Origin: JAYFNU01 sp964460755
Lineage (GTDB): Bacteria > Bacillota > Clostridia > Oscillospirales > Ruminococcaceae
Length of the DNA stretch: 21,667 nt
Direction: 5' to 3'
Assembly (NCBI GenBank): GCA_964460755.1
Contig: CAYWQL010000025.1
Location: 1-21,667, forward strand
Shown here: positions 14,591-21,667 of the stretch, in pieces
How the letters are laid out: each line of letters begins with the position of its first letter
Numbering within the stretch: position 1 is the first letter of the stretch
Program-made: the position numbers and the translations under genes
Notes under the pieces: model-generated
Told to the model about the DNA's origin: nothing
The model's database searches: none
Seen by the model: the letters and a program-made list of their open reading frames with translations, nothing else

Positions 14591-16969
14591 ATGATGGCTT
14601 CAAAAAATGACATTAAAGAACTTCAAGGTATAGTTTCAATGATGACCCTTCGCGAAAAGCTGTCAATTCTGTCGGGCGACGGATTTTGGAAAACCGATGA
14701 AATAAAAAGGCTCGGCGTCGATTCCATAACAATGACCGACGGCCCTCACGGAATAAGAAGAGAAAAGGATTTCAGCGACTCCGCGATACAAAGCGAAAGC
14801 ATACCCGCGACCTGTTTTCCGACCGCGGCGACGCTTGCGTGCAGCTTTGACCGCAGCCTTATAAAAAGCGTCGGCGAAATGCTTGGCGACGAGGCGAGCG
14901 ACCTCGGTGTCGACGTCGTGCTCGGGCCCGGAGTTAACATCAAGCGCTCTCCCCTTTGCGGACGAAATTTTGAATATTTTTCTGAGGACCCGTTTCTCGC
15001 GGGCGAGCTTGCCGCGTCGATGATAAACGGTATGCAGTCGCGCGGGACCGGCGCGTGCATAAAGCACTTCGCAGTAAACAATCAGGAGGATAAGCGCATG
15101 GTCGTCGACAGCTGCGTCGACAAGCGGGCGCTTTTCGAAATATATCTTGAAGCCTTCCGTATCGCCGTTGAAAAGGCGACGCCGTGGTCGCTTATGAGCT
15201 CGTATAATCGGCTCAACGGGCAATATTCCGGCGAAAATCCTTTCCTTATGGACACCCTTCGCAAGGACTTCGGCTTCGACGGCTTGGTGATGAGCGATTG
15301 GGGCGCGGTTTTCGACCGCGTCGCGGGCGTGAAGGCGGGGCTCGACCTCGAAATGCCGGGAAAAACCTCCGACACGGCGCACGAGCTTTCCGAGGCGCTT
15401 AAAAAAGGAGAAATCACCGAGGCGGAAATCGACCGTGCGGTTATGAATATTCTAATCCTTGTCAAGCGCTGTAAAAGCGCGAAAAAGCCCGCTCTTGCAA
15501 AGGATTTATACGAAAAGGCGCACGTCCTTGTTCGAAAAGCTTCGGGCGCTTCGAGCGTCCTGCTTAAAAACGACGGCGGGCTTCTCCCCTTCGACGATAA
15601 AAAGCCCTTCGCCGTTATCGGCGGCTTCGCCAAAAGCGCGCGGTATCAGGGCGCGGGAAGCTCAAGAATCATTCCCTTTAAGCTCGGCGGCATAATAGAC
15701 GAATTAAACGCCCGCGAGCTTTCGTATGAATACGCCGAGGGCTATCTTCCCGACGGCTCAACCAACGACGCCCTTATCGCGGCGGCGCGCGAGGCGGCGA
15801 CTAAGGCAGGACGCGCGGTTATCGTCGCGGGACTTCCCGACGCATACGAAAGCGAGGGCTTCGACCGCCAAAACCTCAATATGCCCGACGGTATGTTAAA
15901 GCTTATTGATTCGGTTGCCTCGGTATGCGACAAGGTTGCCGTTGTGCTTATGCTCGGAGCACCCGTCGTGCTTCCCTTTGAAGCGAGGGTAAAATCGATT
16001 TTGTGCGCCTATCTTGGCGGCGAAGCGGTTGGCGAAGCGGTCGTCGACCTTATCACGGGCAAGGTAAATCCGAGCGGAAAGCTCGCGGAAAGCTGGCCCG
16101 TAAATCTCGAGAGTATTCCGTGCAGTAAATATTTCTGCAAAAACAAAAAGCTTGCGTTTTATGCCGAGGGAAAATACGTCGGCTACAGATACTACGACGC
16201 GGCGAACGTCGCGCCGAAATACGAATTCGGCTTCGGACTTTCCTATACAAAGTTTGACCTTGAGGGAGTTCGGCTTTCAAAGCGTTCGCTTAAGGCGGGC
16301 GAGGACGTTGCCGTATCAGTCAACGTAAAAAACACCGGCAAACGGTCTGGCGCGGAGGTCGTTGAGGTTTATGTCGGCAAAAAAGGCGAGGCGTTCAAGG
16401 AGCTTAAGGGCTTCGAGAAGGTCGAGCTTTTCGCGGGCGAAAGCAAGAGCGTCGAAATTCGTCTTCCGTACGACAGCTTCTCGTATTACGACGTCGAGCT
16501 CAACCGCCGCAACGTTCTTGCGGGCGAATACAGCGTCTATGTCGGCACAAGCAGTCGCGACATAAAAAGCGAGCACTCGCTGAAGCTTGACGGCGACGCG
16601 AAGGAAGAGCCTGCGTATTTTGAAGCCAAAACGGCGAACAATCGAAGCGAGGCGGAATTTTTCAGCACTCTTGGATATGTTCCCGAGGAGGCTCCGACCC
16701 GCCCGTTCACCCTCAACAGCACTATAAATGAGCTTCGCTACACCGGAGCGGGAAAGCTTTTTTATAAGCTTATGATGAAAATTCTTCTGAACGACCAATC
16801 GGACGAAAGCGCGAAGGCTATGGTTATAAACGGTCTTCTTGACACTCCGATAAGACAGATAAGCGGGCTTTCAAAGGGTACGCTCAAAAAGCCTACGGCG
16901 AAGATGATAGTAAGCTTCGCCAACGGAAAGGTATTGAAAGGAATTGGCTATGCATTCAAAAAGCATTAA
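14591..16969 (+). CDS. Glycoside hydrolase family 3 (beta-glucosidase type)
   Basis: A 792-residue enzyme that would hydrolyse beta-linked glucosides or xylosides from the non-reducing end. The N-terminal TIM-barrel domain has TDGPHGIR, K158-H159 (IKHFAVNNQE), and the catalytic nucleophile D236 in VMSDWGAV. The second (alpha/beta sandwich) domain starts near 318 (SSVLLKNDGGLLPF), with GAGSSRI and the ESEGFDR loop around E420-E422, the likely acid/base region. A fibronectin-III-like domain spans about 556-660 (VNVKNTGKRSGAEVVEVYV). The last hundred residues form a helical extension seen in many clostridial members. There is no signal peptide and no PA14 insert, so it probably acts inside the cell on imported oligosaccharides. 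The double ATG start follows AGAGG. Confidence 0.93.
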   Translation: MMASKNDIKELQGIVSMMTLREKLSILSGDGFWKTDEIKRLGVDSITMTDGPHGIRREKDFSDSAIQSESIPATCFPTAATLACSFDRSLIKSVGEMLGDEASDLGVDVVLGPGVNIKRSPLCGRNFEYFSEDPFLAGELAASMINGMQSRGTGACIKHFAVNNQEDKRMVVDSCVDKRALFEIYLEAFRIAVEKATPWSLMSSYNRLNGQYSGENPFLMDTLRKDFGFDGLVMSDWGAVFDRVAGVKAGLDLEMPGKTSDTAHELSEALKKGEITEAEIDRAVMNILILVKRCKSAKKPALAKDLYEKAHVLVRKASGASSVLLKNDGGLLPFDDKKPFAVIGGFAKSARYQGAGSSRIIPFKLGGIIDELNARELSYEYAEGYLPDGSTNDALIAAAREAATKAGRAVIVAGLPDAYESEGFDRQNLNMPDGMLKLIDSVASVCDKVAVVLMLGAPVVLPFEARVKSILCAYLGGEAVGEAVVDLITGKVNPSGKLAESWPVNLESIPCSKYFCKNKKLAFYAEGKYVGYRYYDAANVAPKYEFGFGLSYTKFDLEGVRLSKRSLKAGEDVAVSVNVKNTGKRSGAEVVEVYVGKKGEAFKELKGFEKVELFAGESKSVEIRLPYDSFSYYDVELNRRNVLAGEYSVYVGTSSRDIKSEHSLKLDGDAKEEPAYFEAKTANNRSEAEFFSTLGYVPEEAPTRPFTLNSTINELRYTGAGKLFYKLMMKILLNDQSDESAKAMVINGLLDTPIRQISGLSKGTLKKPTAKMIVSFANGKVLKGIGYAFKKH

Positions 16970-17789
16970 GTCCGACTACACGGCGGCTATACTCAAAATC
17001 GAAAAATCAAGATTAATTAACGTTATTCTGTGCTCAGTCGGAATAGCGGCGGCGCTTGCGCTCAACCTGTTTACATATTCCTCGACCTACAAATTTTCGG
17101 GGCTTTGCCTTTCGCTTGCGCTTGCAATTTTTCTTGCCGCTCTTCTCTACAAGAGTCTTCGCGAAAAGAAAGCGGTTATCGAAATAGCGCGGCGCGGAGT
17201 GTACGCGTGTAAGCTATCGAAGGAGCAGCGAAGCGACATCGCGAAAAACCAGCTTCGCATAGGTCGTCAATTCAATATGTTCGCCTTCCTTGTTGTTGTG
17301 ACGGTCGAGGCGATTATACTCGTTATTATGTATTTGGCGCTTAACAGCTCGGTCTTTCTTCTTTTTATGGCTGTGTTCACGCTGTTCTGCTTCGGCTGCG
17401 CGATACTTTCTAACCTCTACCTTGCCGTGCGGCTTACCGAAGGAAATGAATACTGCACCGTTTCGGACAACGGCATAGTCGTCTGCGGAGAGGTGCTTCG
17501 CTTTTCGTCTGCGGAGGGCGACGCGCGCGAGCTTATCGCCTTCGACGACTACTATCTCTTAAGTTATAAGCGGCGCGCAATTTTCGGGGTTTCATACACC
17601 TCGCAGATTATTTTTCCGACCGACGGCTCGCTTAAAAACGGGCTTGGCAAAAACGCGGACGACGCCCTTTGCGAGGCGCTCGGACTTGCAAACATAAAGA
17701 GTGTCGCAAGCCCGTTTTATGAGGCGCGAAGCTATTTTGACGAGGATGTCAAGCGTTTTAAAGCGACAGCGAAAAGCGACATAAGCTGA
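16950..17789 (+). CDS. Four-helix membrane protein with a C-terminal soluble domain, function unknown
   Basis: A 279-residue protein, not recognised. Two N-terminal helices (about 22-42 and 47-67), a short cytoplasmic segment, and two more helices (about 105-126 and 130-154) are followed by a soluble domain of about 120 residues with mixed beta content (EYCTVSDNGIVVCGEVLRF and YLLSYKRRAIFGVSYTSQII), reminiscent of YcxB-like or PH-like membrane proteins, but this is only a resemblance. I chose the ATG at 16950 because AAAGGAA lies 7 bases upstream; a TTG at 16944 is also in frame. The first 20 bases overlap the end of the GH3 gene, so the two are probably translated from one message. Confidence 0.75.
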   Translation: MHSKSIKSDYTAAILKIEKSRLINVILCSVGIAAALALNLFTYSSTYKFSGLCLSLALAIFLAALLYKSLREKKAVIEIARRGVYACKLSKEQRSDIAKNQLRIGRQFNMFAFLVVVTVEAIILVIMYLALNSSVFLLFMAVFTLFCFGCAILSNLYLAVRLTEGNEYCTVSDNGIVVCGEVLRFSSAEGDARELIAFDDYYLLSYKRRAIFGVSYTSQIIFPTDGSLKNGLGKNADDALCEALGLANIKSVASPFYEARSYFDEDVKRFKATAKSDIS

Positions 17790-17802
17790 GCGGCAAAACA
17801 AC

Positions 17803-17808
17803 TATAAT
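17803..17808 (+). promoter_or_regulatory. Possible -10 box for the VanY-type gene
   Basis: TATAAT 31 bases before the TTG start, in the 49-base gap after the membrane-protein gene. No acceptable -35 box is present, so promoter activity is uncertain and readthrough from upstream is just as likely. Confidence 0.35.
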
Positions 17809-17838
17809 GTCCCTATCCTTTTATGGCAGGTAAAAGTT

Positions 17839-18615
17839 TTGAAGAAGAAAAGAAAAGTTAAAATCAAATACGGCAACATTTGCTTGGTGCTTTTCGTGTT
17901 GGCGGGAATAGGCTGTCTTGTTTATTTTTGTTTGAATGCGAAGAGCGGCGCGATTTTTGATAATAGCGCTGAGGACACACCCATATTCGCCAAAAACACA
18001 AGCGACATTCTTCCGAAGGATATTGACTACGGAGACATCGAGCAGTATAAAAAAGCGGTTATGCTTGAGCAGCGCGACGGCGTGACGTATTTCACCGTAG
18101 CGGGACACGAAATGCTCCTTGTCAACAAGCAGTATTCCATTCCCGCCGATTTCGGAGGAGAAAACGCCGAGGCGTCGGCGGCGCTCTGTCGACTTTATGC
18201 GGCGTGCGAAGCCGACGGTCTGCCGATGTACACCGTTTCGGGCTATCGAAGCTATTCGACGCAGGAAAATATATATAACAATTTTGTCAACACCCGCGGC
18301 TATGAGGCCGCCGAGATGGTTTCCGCCCAGCCGGGACATTCTGAGCATCAGACGGGGCTTGCTTTCGACGTCAACGGAAGCGACGAGGGCACGGTGCTTG
18401 CAACCGCCTTCGGCAACACGGCGGAGTTCGCGTGGCTTAACGAGCATATGGCGGATTACGGCTTTATTTTGAGATACCCCGAAGGAGGAACAGGCTCGAC
18501 CGGCTACGCCTATGAGCCGTGGCATATAAGATATGTCGGCGAGGACCTCGCGAGATTAATAAAACAAAGCGGTCTGACGGTTGAAGAGCTCGCCGCAACA
18601 ATGACCGCGGAATAA
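17839..18615 (+). CDS. VanY-type D-alanyl-D-alanine carboxypeptidase (M15B)
   Basis: A 258-residue membrane-anchored zinc peptidase that would trim the terminal D-alanine of peptidoglycan stem peptides outside the cell. A basic head and a signal anchor (about 12-33) are followed by the M15B domain: SGYRSYSTQENIY, then SEHQTGLAFDV giving zinc ligands H170 and D177, and EPWHIRYV giving the catalytic E226 and the third ligand H229. All key residues are present. The start is TTG; the upstream ATG at 17823 is in another frame and soon stops. Length is typical for the housekeeping type rather than for resistance VanY, and no van genes are nearby. Confidence 0.9.
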   Translation: MKKKRKVKIKYGNICLVLFVLAGIGCLVYFCLNAKSGAIFDNSAEDTPIFAKNTSDILPKDIDYGDIEQYKKAVMLEQRDGVTYFTVAGHEMLLVNKQYSIPADFGGENAEASAALCRLYAACEADGLPMYTVSGYRSYSTQENIYNNFVNTRGYEAAEMVSAQPGHSEHQTGLAFDVNGSDEGTVLATAFGNTAEFAWLNEHMADYGFILRYPEGGTGSTGYAYEPWHIRYVGEDLARLIKQSGLTVEELAATMTAE

Positions 18616-18634
18616 AAAAGAACAAAATAAAAAA

Positions 18635-18667
18635 AACAACCCCGTCGGAAATTCCGACGGGGTTGTT
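18635..18667. terminator. Terminator of rplM-rpsI, also serving the VanY-type gene
   Basis: Perfect 15-base-pair stem, AACAACCCCGTCGGA / TCCGACGGGGTTGTT, with a 3-base loop. On the minus strand it is followed by a run of six or more T, 22 bases past the rpsI stop. On the plus strand it lies 20 bases after the VanY-type stop but with little T-run. Confidence 0.93.
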
Positions 18668-18688
18668 GATTGTCGATATAAGCTGAAG

Positions 18689-19087
18689 CTATCTCTTTGA
18701 GAACTGGGGCGCGCGACGAGCGGCTTTGAGACCGTATTTCTTACGCTCTTTCATTCTCGGGTCACGGGTTAGGAAGCCCGCCTTCTTGAGGTCTCCGCGA
18801 AGAGTCTCGTTAAACTGAAGCAACGCACGGGAAATACCGTGACGAATCGCTCCCGCCTGTCCGGATACGCCGCCACCGTTAACGGTGACTTCGACGTCGA
18901 ACTTGCCTGTTGTGTTCGTAAGCTCAAGAGGCTGGCGAACAATAAGCTTCAGCGTTTCAAGTCCGAAATAATCGTCGATGTCACGCTTGTTGATTGTGAT
19001 TGTGCCCGTACCGTTGTAAAGACGTACGCGAGCGACTGAGGATTTTCTTCTTCCTGTTCCGTAAAAGAACGGTCTTGTTTCGTACAT
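18689..19087 (-). CDS. rpsI: 30S ribosomal protein S9
   Basis: A 132-residue ribosomal protein. It opens with FFYGTGRRKSSVARVRLY, contains GGGVSGQAGAIRHGISRAL, and ends in the basic RRAPQFSKR tail whose last residues reach the P-site tRNA in the 30S subunit. Complete and regular. It lies 18 bases after rplM with an AAAGGAG Shine-Dalgarno site, in the standard rplM-rpsI operon. Confidence 0.98.
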   Translation of the reverse strand: MYETRPFFYGTGRRKSSVARVRLYNGTGTITINKRDIDDYFGLETLKLIVRQPLELTNTTGKFDVEVTVNGGGVSGQAGAIRHGISRALLQFNETLRGDLKKAGFLTRDPRMKERKKYGLKAARRAPQFSKR

Positions 19088-19105
19088 TTATCTGTCGCTC
19101 CTTTC

Positions 19106-19534
19106 TTAAAGCTCGTACGGCTGCGGCTTCTGTGCAGCGTTGTCGTGTTCGGCTGTACGGTAAACGCGAAGACGCGTAAGCGCCTTTCTTCCGATAACCG
19201 TGTCGGGAAGCATACCCTTTACGGCGAGCATCATAGCCTTTTCGGGCTTCTCTTTCATAAGGGTCTTATACTGAACCTCCTTCAAGCCGCTAATCCAGCC
19301 TGAATGATGGCGATAGTATTTCTGCTCTAATTTGTTTCCTGTGAGAACCGCCTGGGCGCAGTTGATAACCACGACGTGGTCGCCGCAATCAACATTCGGC
19401 GTAAAGGTGGGCTTGTGTTTTCCGCGAAGAAGCACGGCTACCGTTGCCGCGGTGCGTCCAAGGGGCTTGCCCGCCGCGTCGATAATGTACCACTTGCGTT
19501 CAACCGTTTCGGGTTTCTGCAATGTCGTCGACAT
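19106..19534 (-). CDS. rplM: 50S ribosomal protein L13
   Basis: A 142-residue ribosomal protein of the large subunit. RKWYIIDAAGKPLGRTAATV at the start, CGDHVVVINC, and MLAVKGMLPDTVIGRKALTRLRVY are conserved family segments. The ATG has a perfect AGGAGG site 6 bases upstream. It is the first gene of rplM-rpsI, with its own strong promoter (19611-19640) and a short leader with two hairpins. Confidence 0.98.
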   Translation of the reverse strand: MSTTLQKPETVERKWYIIDAAGKPLGRTAATVAVLLRGKHKPTFTPNVDCGDHVVVINCAQAVLTGNKLEQKYYRHHSGWISGLKEVQYKTLMKEKPEKAMMLAVKGMLPDTVIGRKALTRLRVYRTAEHDNAAQKPQPYEL

Positions 19535-19558
19535 AATAATCCTCCTAATTTCAATAAA

Positions 19559-19603
19559 AACACCGCTTGGCGTTATATTTTCTGTCTTGGCGCAAGAAGC
19601 GCC
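19559..19603 (-). ncRNA. Putative L13 leader (two hairpins upstream of rplM)
   Basis: The leader, starting near 19604, forms two short hairpins: GGCGC-TTCTT-GCGCC (19589-19603) right at the predicted 5' end, and AACGCC-AAGC-GGTGTT (19559-19574, with one G-U pair) about 13 bases before the Shine-Dalgarno site. Bacillota are known to have an autoregulatory L13 leader in this position. I assign it by position and two-hairpin shape, not by a covariance match. Confidence 0.5.
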
Positions 19604-19610
19604 GAAATGT

Positions 19611-19640
19611 ATTATATATCTTGAACGAGGACGGTGTCAA
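19611..19640 (-). promoter_or_regulatory. Promoter of rplM-rpsI
   Basis: Minus strand: consensus -35 TTGACA (19635-19640), 18-base spacer, consensus -10 TATAAT (19611-19616). It would start transcription about 70 bases before the rplM ATG. Confidence 0.85.
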
Positions 19641-19831
19641 CACCTTTTCGCTAAATAATTAATTTACAAAATCGTATCTCCTGATTTCTCGCTTATGCTC
19701 TCATATGCTCATTAATGCTAATTTCTTATTTTTAAAAAACAATGCCTTTACTTTAGCTTAATAAATAGTTTTGAGCAGAATTCATCGTATAATCGCCCTG
19801 TGCGTCGCCGTACGCGCATTTTCACAGCAAA
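19641..19831. other. Intergenic region with three ATGCT repeats at 10-base spacing
   Basis: The noncoding stretch between the rplM promoter and the lipoprotein terminator is AT-rich. It holds ATGCT at 19695-19699, 19705-19709 and 19715-19719, an exact 10-base period. Apart from these, and a lone TATAAT-like box near 19790 without a -35, I see nothing in it. Confidence 0.5.
19695..19719. repeat. Three phased ATGCT repeats
   Basis: Three copies of ATGCT spaced 10 bases apart, one helical turn, 55-80 bases upstream of the rplM -35 box. Such phasing would place all three on one face of the DNA. They could be a binding site or chance in AT-rich DNA. Confidence 0.4.
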
Positions 19832-19861
19832 AAAGCGGTGCAGATTTCTTTGCACCGCTTT
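19832..19861 (-). terminator. Terminator of the lipoprotein gene at 19872-20507
   Basis: Perfect 11-base-pair stem AAAGCGGTGCA / TGCACCGCTTT with an 8-base loop, about 10 bases after the stop codon and followed by TTTTTT on the minus strand. Confidence 0.9.
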
Positions 19862-19871
19862 CTCCTTTATA

Positions 19872-20507
19872 TTATACCGTTATAACTATCTTTCCCCTGT
19901 CCGACATCATTGTACCCAGAATGTTTACGCAGTCCGCGGTAAAATCCTGCTCGGGCGGGATAAGATTTTCGTAGTAGGTGACGAAATAGCTGTACTTTCC
20001 GTCCTCGCTTGTGCCGATAAGCTCTTTTTGCCCAAAGAGGTCGAGCTGTCCCAAAACCGAGGTTTCAACGCATTCGATTTGCATAAGCTTTATGTCCTCG
20101 TCGGTGACGTTGCCGTTCTCGTCCTTCATCGGTGCGCGATAGGCAAACTCCATTGAACGCATTTTATATCCGACAATATCAAGCTCGTTCGAAGCATAGA
20201 CGAGTCGCCCCTTCCAGCTTGTCGGTATGGCGAAATAATATTCCTCGTGAATAAAATAGTTCTCTTTGATTTCGTATGTAGCCCCGGCGGTGAAAACCGT
20301 ATCGCTTAATTGCGCGGCGTTAAGGTTTTCCTGCTTTTTTCCGAGCTTAACGCTCGGAGCTTCGGCGGGAACTATGCTGTCGCCACCATAGGAAAGCGGC
20401 GCGACAAACCGCGCAACCCCCGTTTTATCGTATCCGAAGGAGCAACCGCTCAAGCATAACGCCGCCGCAGTCGCCGCGGCAATCGCGACTATCTTTTTTT
20501 CTTTCAT
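19872..20507 (-). CDS. Predicted lipoprotein, function unknown
   Basis: A 211-residue protein of no recognised family. The signal peptide ends in a lipobox LSGC with C22 as the lipidated cysteine. The mature part has mixed strand character (YYFAIPTSWKGRLVYAS, and YSYFVTYYENLIPP near the end) and ends in a Val-rich strand. Domains of this kind are frequent in clostridial surface lipoproteins, and I infer nothing more specific. The ATG has a weak Shine-Dalgarno (GAGGT). A terminator-like hairpin lies only 21 bases before the start codon (20529-20572), and its own terminator follows at 19832-19861. Confidence 0.75.
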   Translation of the reverse strand: MKEKKIVAIAAATAAALCLSGCSFGYDKTGVARFVAPLSYGGDSIVPAEAPSVKLGKKQENLNAAQLSDTVFTAGATYEIKENYFIHEEYYFAIPTSWKGRLVYASNELDIVGYKMRSMEFAYRAPMKDENGNVTDEDIKLMQIECVETSVLGQLDLFGQKELIGTSEDGKYSYFVTYYENLIPPEQDFTADCVNILGTMMSDRGKIVITV

Positions 20508-20528
20508 AATACCTCATTAAATGAAAAA

Positions 20529-20572
20529 CCGGTTGACCCCTCTTTTGAAGCCTGTCGGCGAGGGGTAACCGG
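20529..20572 (-). terminator. Terminator- or attenuator-like hairpin between the LCP-like gene and the lipoprotein
   Basis: Arms at 20529-20542 and 20560-20572 form 13 base pairs (CCGGTT/AACCGG and ACCCCTC/GAGGGGT) with one bulged G and a 17-base loop. On the minus strand TTTTT follows and the lipoprotein ATG is 21 bases on. It can end transcripts from the LCP-like gene, but it also lies in any leader of the lipoprotein gene. A TATAAT box (20581-20586, minus strand) would start RNA right at its 5' foot. Confidence 0.7.
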
Positions 20573-20637
20573 CTTTTTATATTATAATTTTTTTCGCCTT
20601 GAGATTTGTAATCATTCTGTAAACATTTTGTTAACCT

Positions 20638-21534
20638 TCACGAGATAGCTTTACCAAAATGGTTGGTCATCTTTTGCGCCGCGTTCTCGTTAAGCTCAAA
20701 CCGTCCGCCGGCATAGCTTCCCTCCAGCCAAACCGGAGAATATTCCACTCCGCCGTCACAGGAAATATACTCGACCGCCTTTATCAGCGCGTATGCGCCC
20801 GAAAGGCTTATATTCGTGTCGAGTCTGTCTACCGTCTCGCCGTAATAAGAAAAAAGCTTTGAAGAAAGCCCGTCGCGCCCATACTCGGCTATTGCGGCTT
20901 TTAAAAGCCTTTGGTACACATCGACGGCGGCATTGTTCTCATACTCGCCGTAAACCAACAGCTTCGCGACGTCGTTGCCCGTAAATGTCCCGCTCCCCGC
21001 GCTTTTTGAATAGACGGTAAGCCCTTCGTCGTTTTGTACCGCTATCTCACGCTCAAGGCTGAACTCGATTTCGCCAAGCGAATCAATTAACCCCGCGAGC
21101 TCCTCCGTGTCAAGCGAACAATAGCCCGAAAGCGGAAGCGCAAAGGTTTCCTCTATACTGTCGGCTAACCATTCGCCGCCGCCAGCCAAGAAAACCTCGC
21201 TTGCCGTCGCCGGAGCTTTGTTGCCCAGCACGACGGTTGAAAGCGGAAAAACACAGCCCACAACGCGGGCGTCGTTTGTATCGAACCGAAGCAGGGTCGC
21301 CGCCGCGAGCCCTCCCGTCGCCTTATCGCTTACGCAAAAAAGAAGGTTGTAACTCTTCGGCGCGGAAACCGGAAGACTCGTTACCGCTTCGGACGCGCTC
21401 TCGCTTTCAATCGTTTTTAAATTACCCGTTGCGAAATAGTACACCCCGATATAGGCGGGAATCATAACAAGAAGGGTTATTACGAACCCCTTTATAAAAC
21501 TGCGAAAAGCGCGCGGCTTGTTTTCCTTTTCCAT
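20638..21534 (-). CDS. LCP (LytR-CpsA-Psr)-like membrane protein, probably degenerate
   Basis: A 298-residue protein with a basic cytoplasmic head, one signal anchor (about 15-35) and an extracytoplasmic domain. The domain follows the LCP order: a strand YNLLFCVSD, then LLRFDTNDARVVGCVFPLSTVVL, and later LPLSGYCSLDTEELAGLIDSLGEIEFSL, which matches the segment usually ending in GGV. LCP enzymes attach polymers such as teichoic acids to peptidoglycan and need arginines and aspartates in RSDT and PRDT motifs. Here those positions read RFDT and PLST, so the second Arg/Asp pair is lost and activity is doubtful. The ATG has GGGGGAG upstream and its own promoter at 21590-21618. Assignment is by pattern only. 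Confidence 0.65.
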   Translation of the reverse strand: MEKENKPRAFRSFIKGFVITLLVMIPAYIGVYYFATGNLKTIESESASEAVTSLPVSAPKSYNLLFCVSDKATGGLAAATLLRFDTNDARVVGCVFPLSTVVLGNKAPATASEVFLAGGGEWLADSIEETFALPLSGYCSLDTEELAGLIDSLGEIEFSLEREIAVQNDEGLTVYSKSAGSGTFTGNDVAKLLVYGEYENNAAVDVYQRLLKAAIAEYGRDGLSSKLFSYYGETVDRLDTNISLSGAYALIKAVEYISCDGGVEYSPVWLEGSYAGGRFELNENAAQKMTNHFGKAIS

Positions 21535-21589
21535 TCTCTCTCCCCCAAAGCTAAAGATATTATCCTTAGTTTTGGCTTTGAGCAGATAA

Positions 21590-21618
21590 ATAATACAATA
21601 CCGTTTAAATTAAGTCAA
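21590..21618 (-). promoter_or_regulatory. Promoter of the LCP-like gene
   Basis: Minus strand: -35 TTGACT (21613-21618), 17-base spacer, -10 TATTAT (21590-21595), with a leader of about 50 bases to the ATG at 21534. Confidence 0.75.
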
Positions 21619-21632
21619 ACCTATAAAAAATA

Positions 21633-21660
21633 TTCCGCCGCGCCTGTAGGCACGTCGGAA
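21633..21660 (-). terminator. Terminator of a minus-strand gene beyond the right edge
   Basis: Imperfect stem TTCCG-CG-GCCT / AGGC-CG-CGGAA with two single mismatches and a 2-base centre, followed on the minus strand by TATTTTTTATAG. It suggests that the next gene to the right is also on the minus strand and ends just outside. Confidence 0.6.
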
Positions 21661-21667
21661 CATTTGG

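Noticed and set aside
14663..15382. A 239-codon minus-strand frame opposite the GH3 gene
   Set aside because: The GH3 frame has all catalytic landmarks. The opposite frame is a GC-driven shadow with no start signal.
17839..18615. A vancomycin-resistance VanY
   Set aside because: No vanRS, vanHAX or other resistance genes are nearby. Housekeeping carboxypeptidases of this family are common in Clostridia.
1..21667. CRISPR array, insertion sequence or prophage
   Set aside because: No regularly spaced repeats of 24-40 bases, no transposase or integrase frame, and no terminal inverted repeats were seen on either strand.

Overview
The window looks like ordinary chromosome from an anaerobic member of the Clostridia (Bacillota). 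The evidence is a six-gene rnfCDGEAB operon in the order usual for clostridia, a Tex protein of Bacillus-like length, an ECF-transporter S component, zinc-ribbon and LCP-like membrane proteins, Shine-Dalgarno sites of the AGGAGG type, and many sigma-A type promoters with 17-base spacers. Several genes start with GTG or TTG. The genus cannot be fixed from the sequence. I see no phage, transposase, plasmid or CRISPR signature.

Layout. At the left edge (1-146) is what looks like the minus-strand promoter and leader of an rRNA operon whose genes lie off the window. Next come two minus-strand membrane-protein genes: a YibE/F family protein (236-1414) and a zinc-ribbon protein (1546-2160). The plus-strand tex gene (2336-4495) converges with a minus-strand membrane-anchored protein (4555-5247), which is divergent from a GNAT acetyltransferase gene (5378-6226). 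A perfect bidirectional terminator (6241-6269) separates the GNAT gene from the end of the Rnf operon.

The minus-strand block 13409 to 6285 contains, in order of transcription, a small membrane protein, a shortened CRP-like sensor domain, a DUF4358-type lipoprotein, a family 2 glycosyltransferase, and rnfC-D-G-E-A-B. The Rnf complex couples reduced ferredoxin oxidation by NAD+ to ion export and is the main energy-conserving system visible here. The plus-strand block 13490-18615 carries an ECF S component, trmL, a GH3 beta-glycosidase, a four-helix membrane protein and a VanY-type carboxypeptidase. The first four are tightly spaced and probably cotranscribed. The right part is on the minus strand: rplM-rpsI with a leader and a strong promoter, a lipoprotein preceded by a terminator-like hairpin, and an LCP-like protein that lacks the usual catalytic arginines.

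As a hunt for a new system, the result is modest. Nothing here has the architecture of an undescribed defence or biosynthetic system. The points worth a second look are the cysteine cluster on the tail of RnfE, the CRP-like protein without a DNA-binding domain, the degenerate LCP-like protein, the hairpin in front of the lipoprotein at 20507, and the glycosyltransferase gene butted against rnfC.
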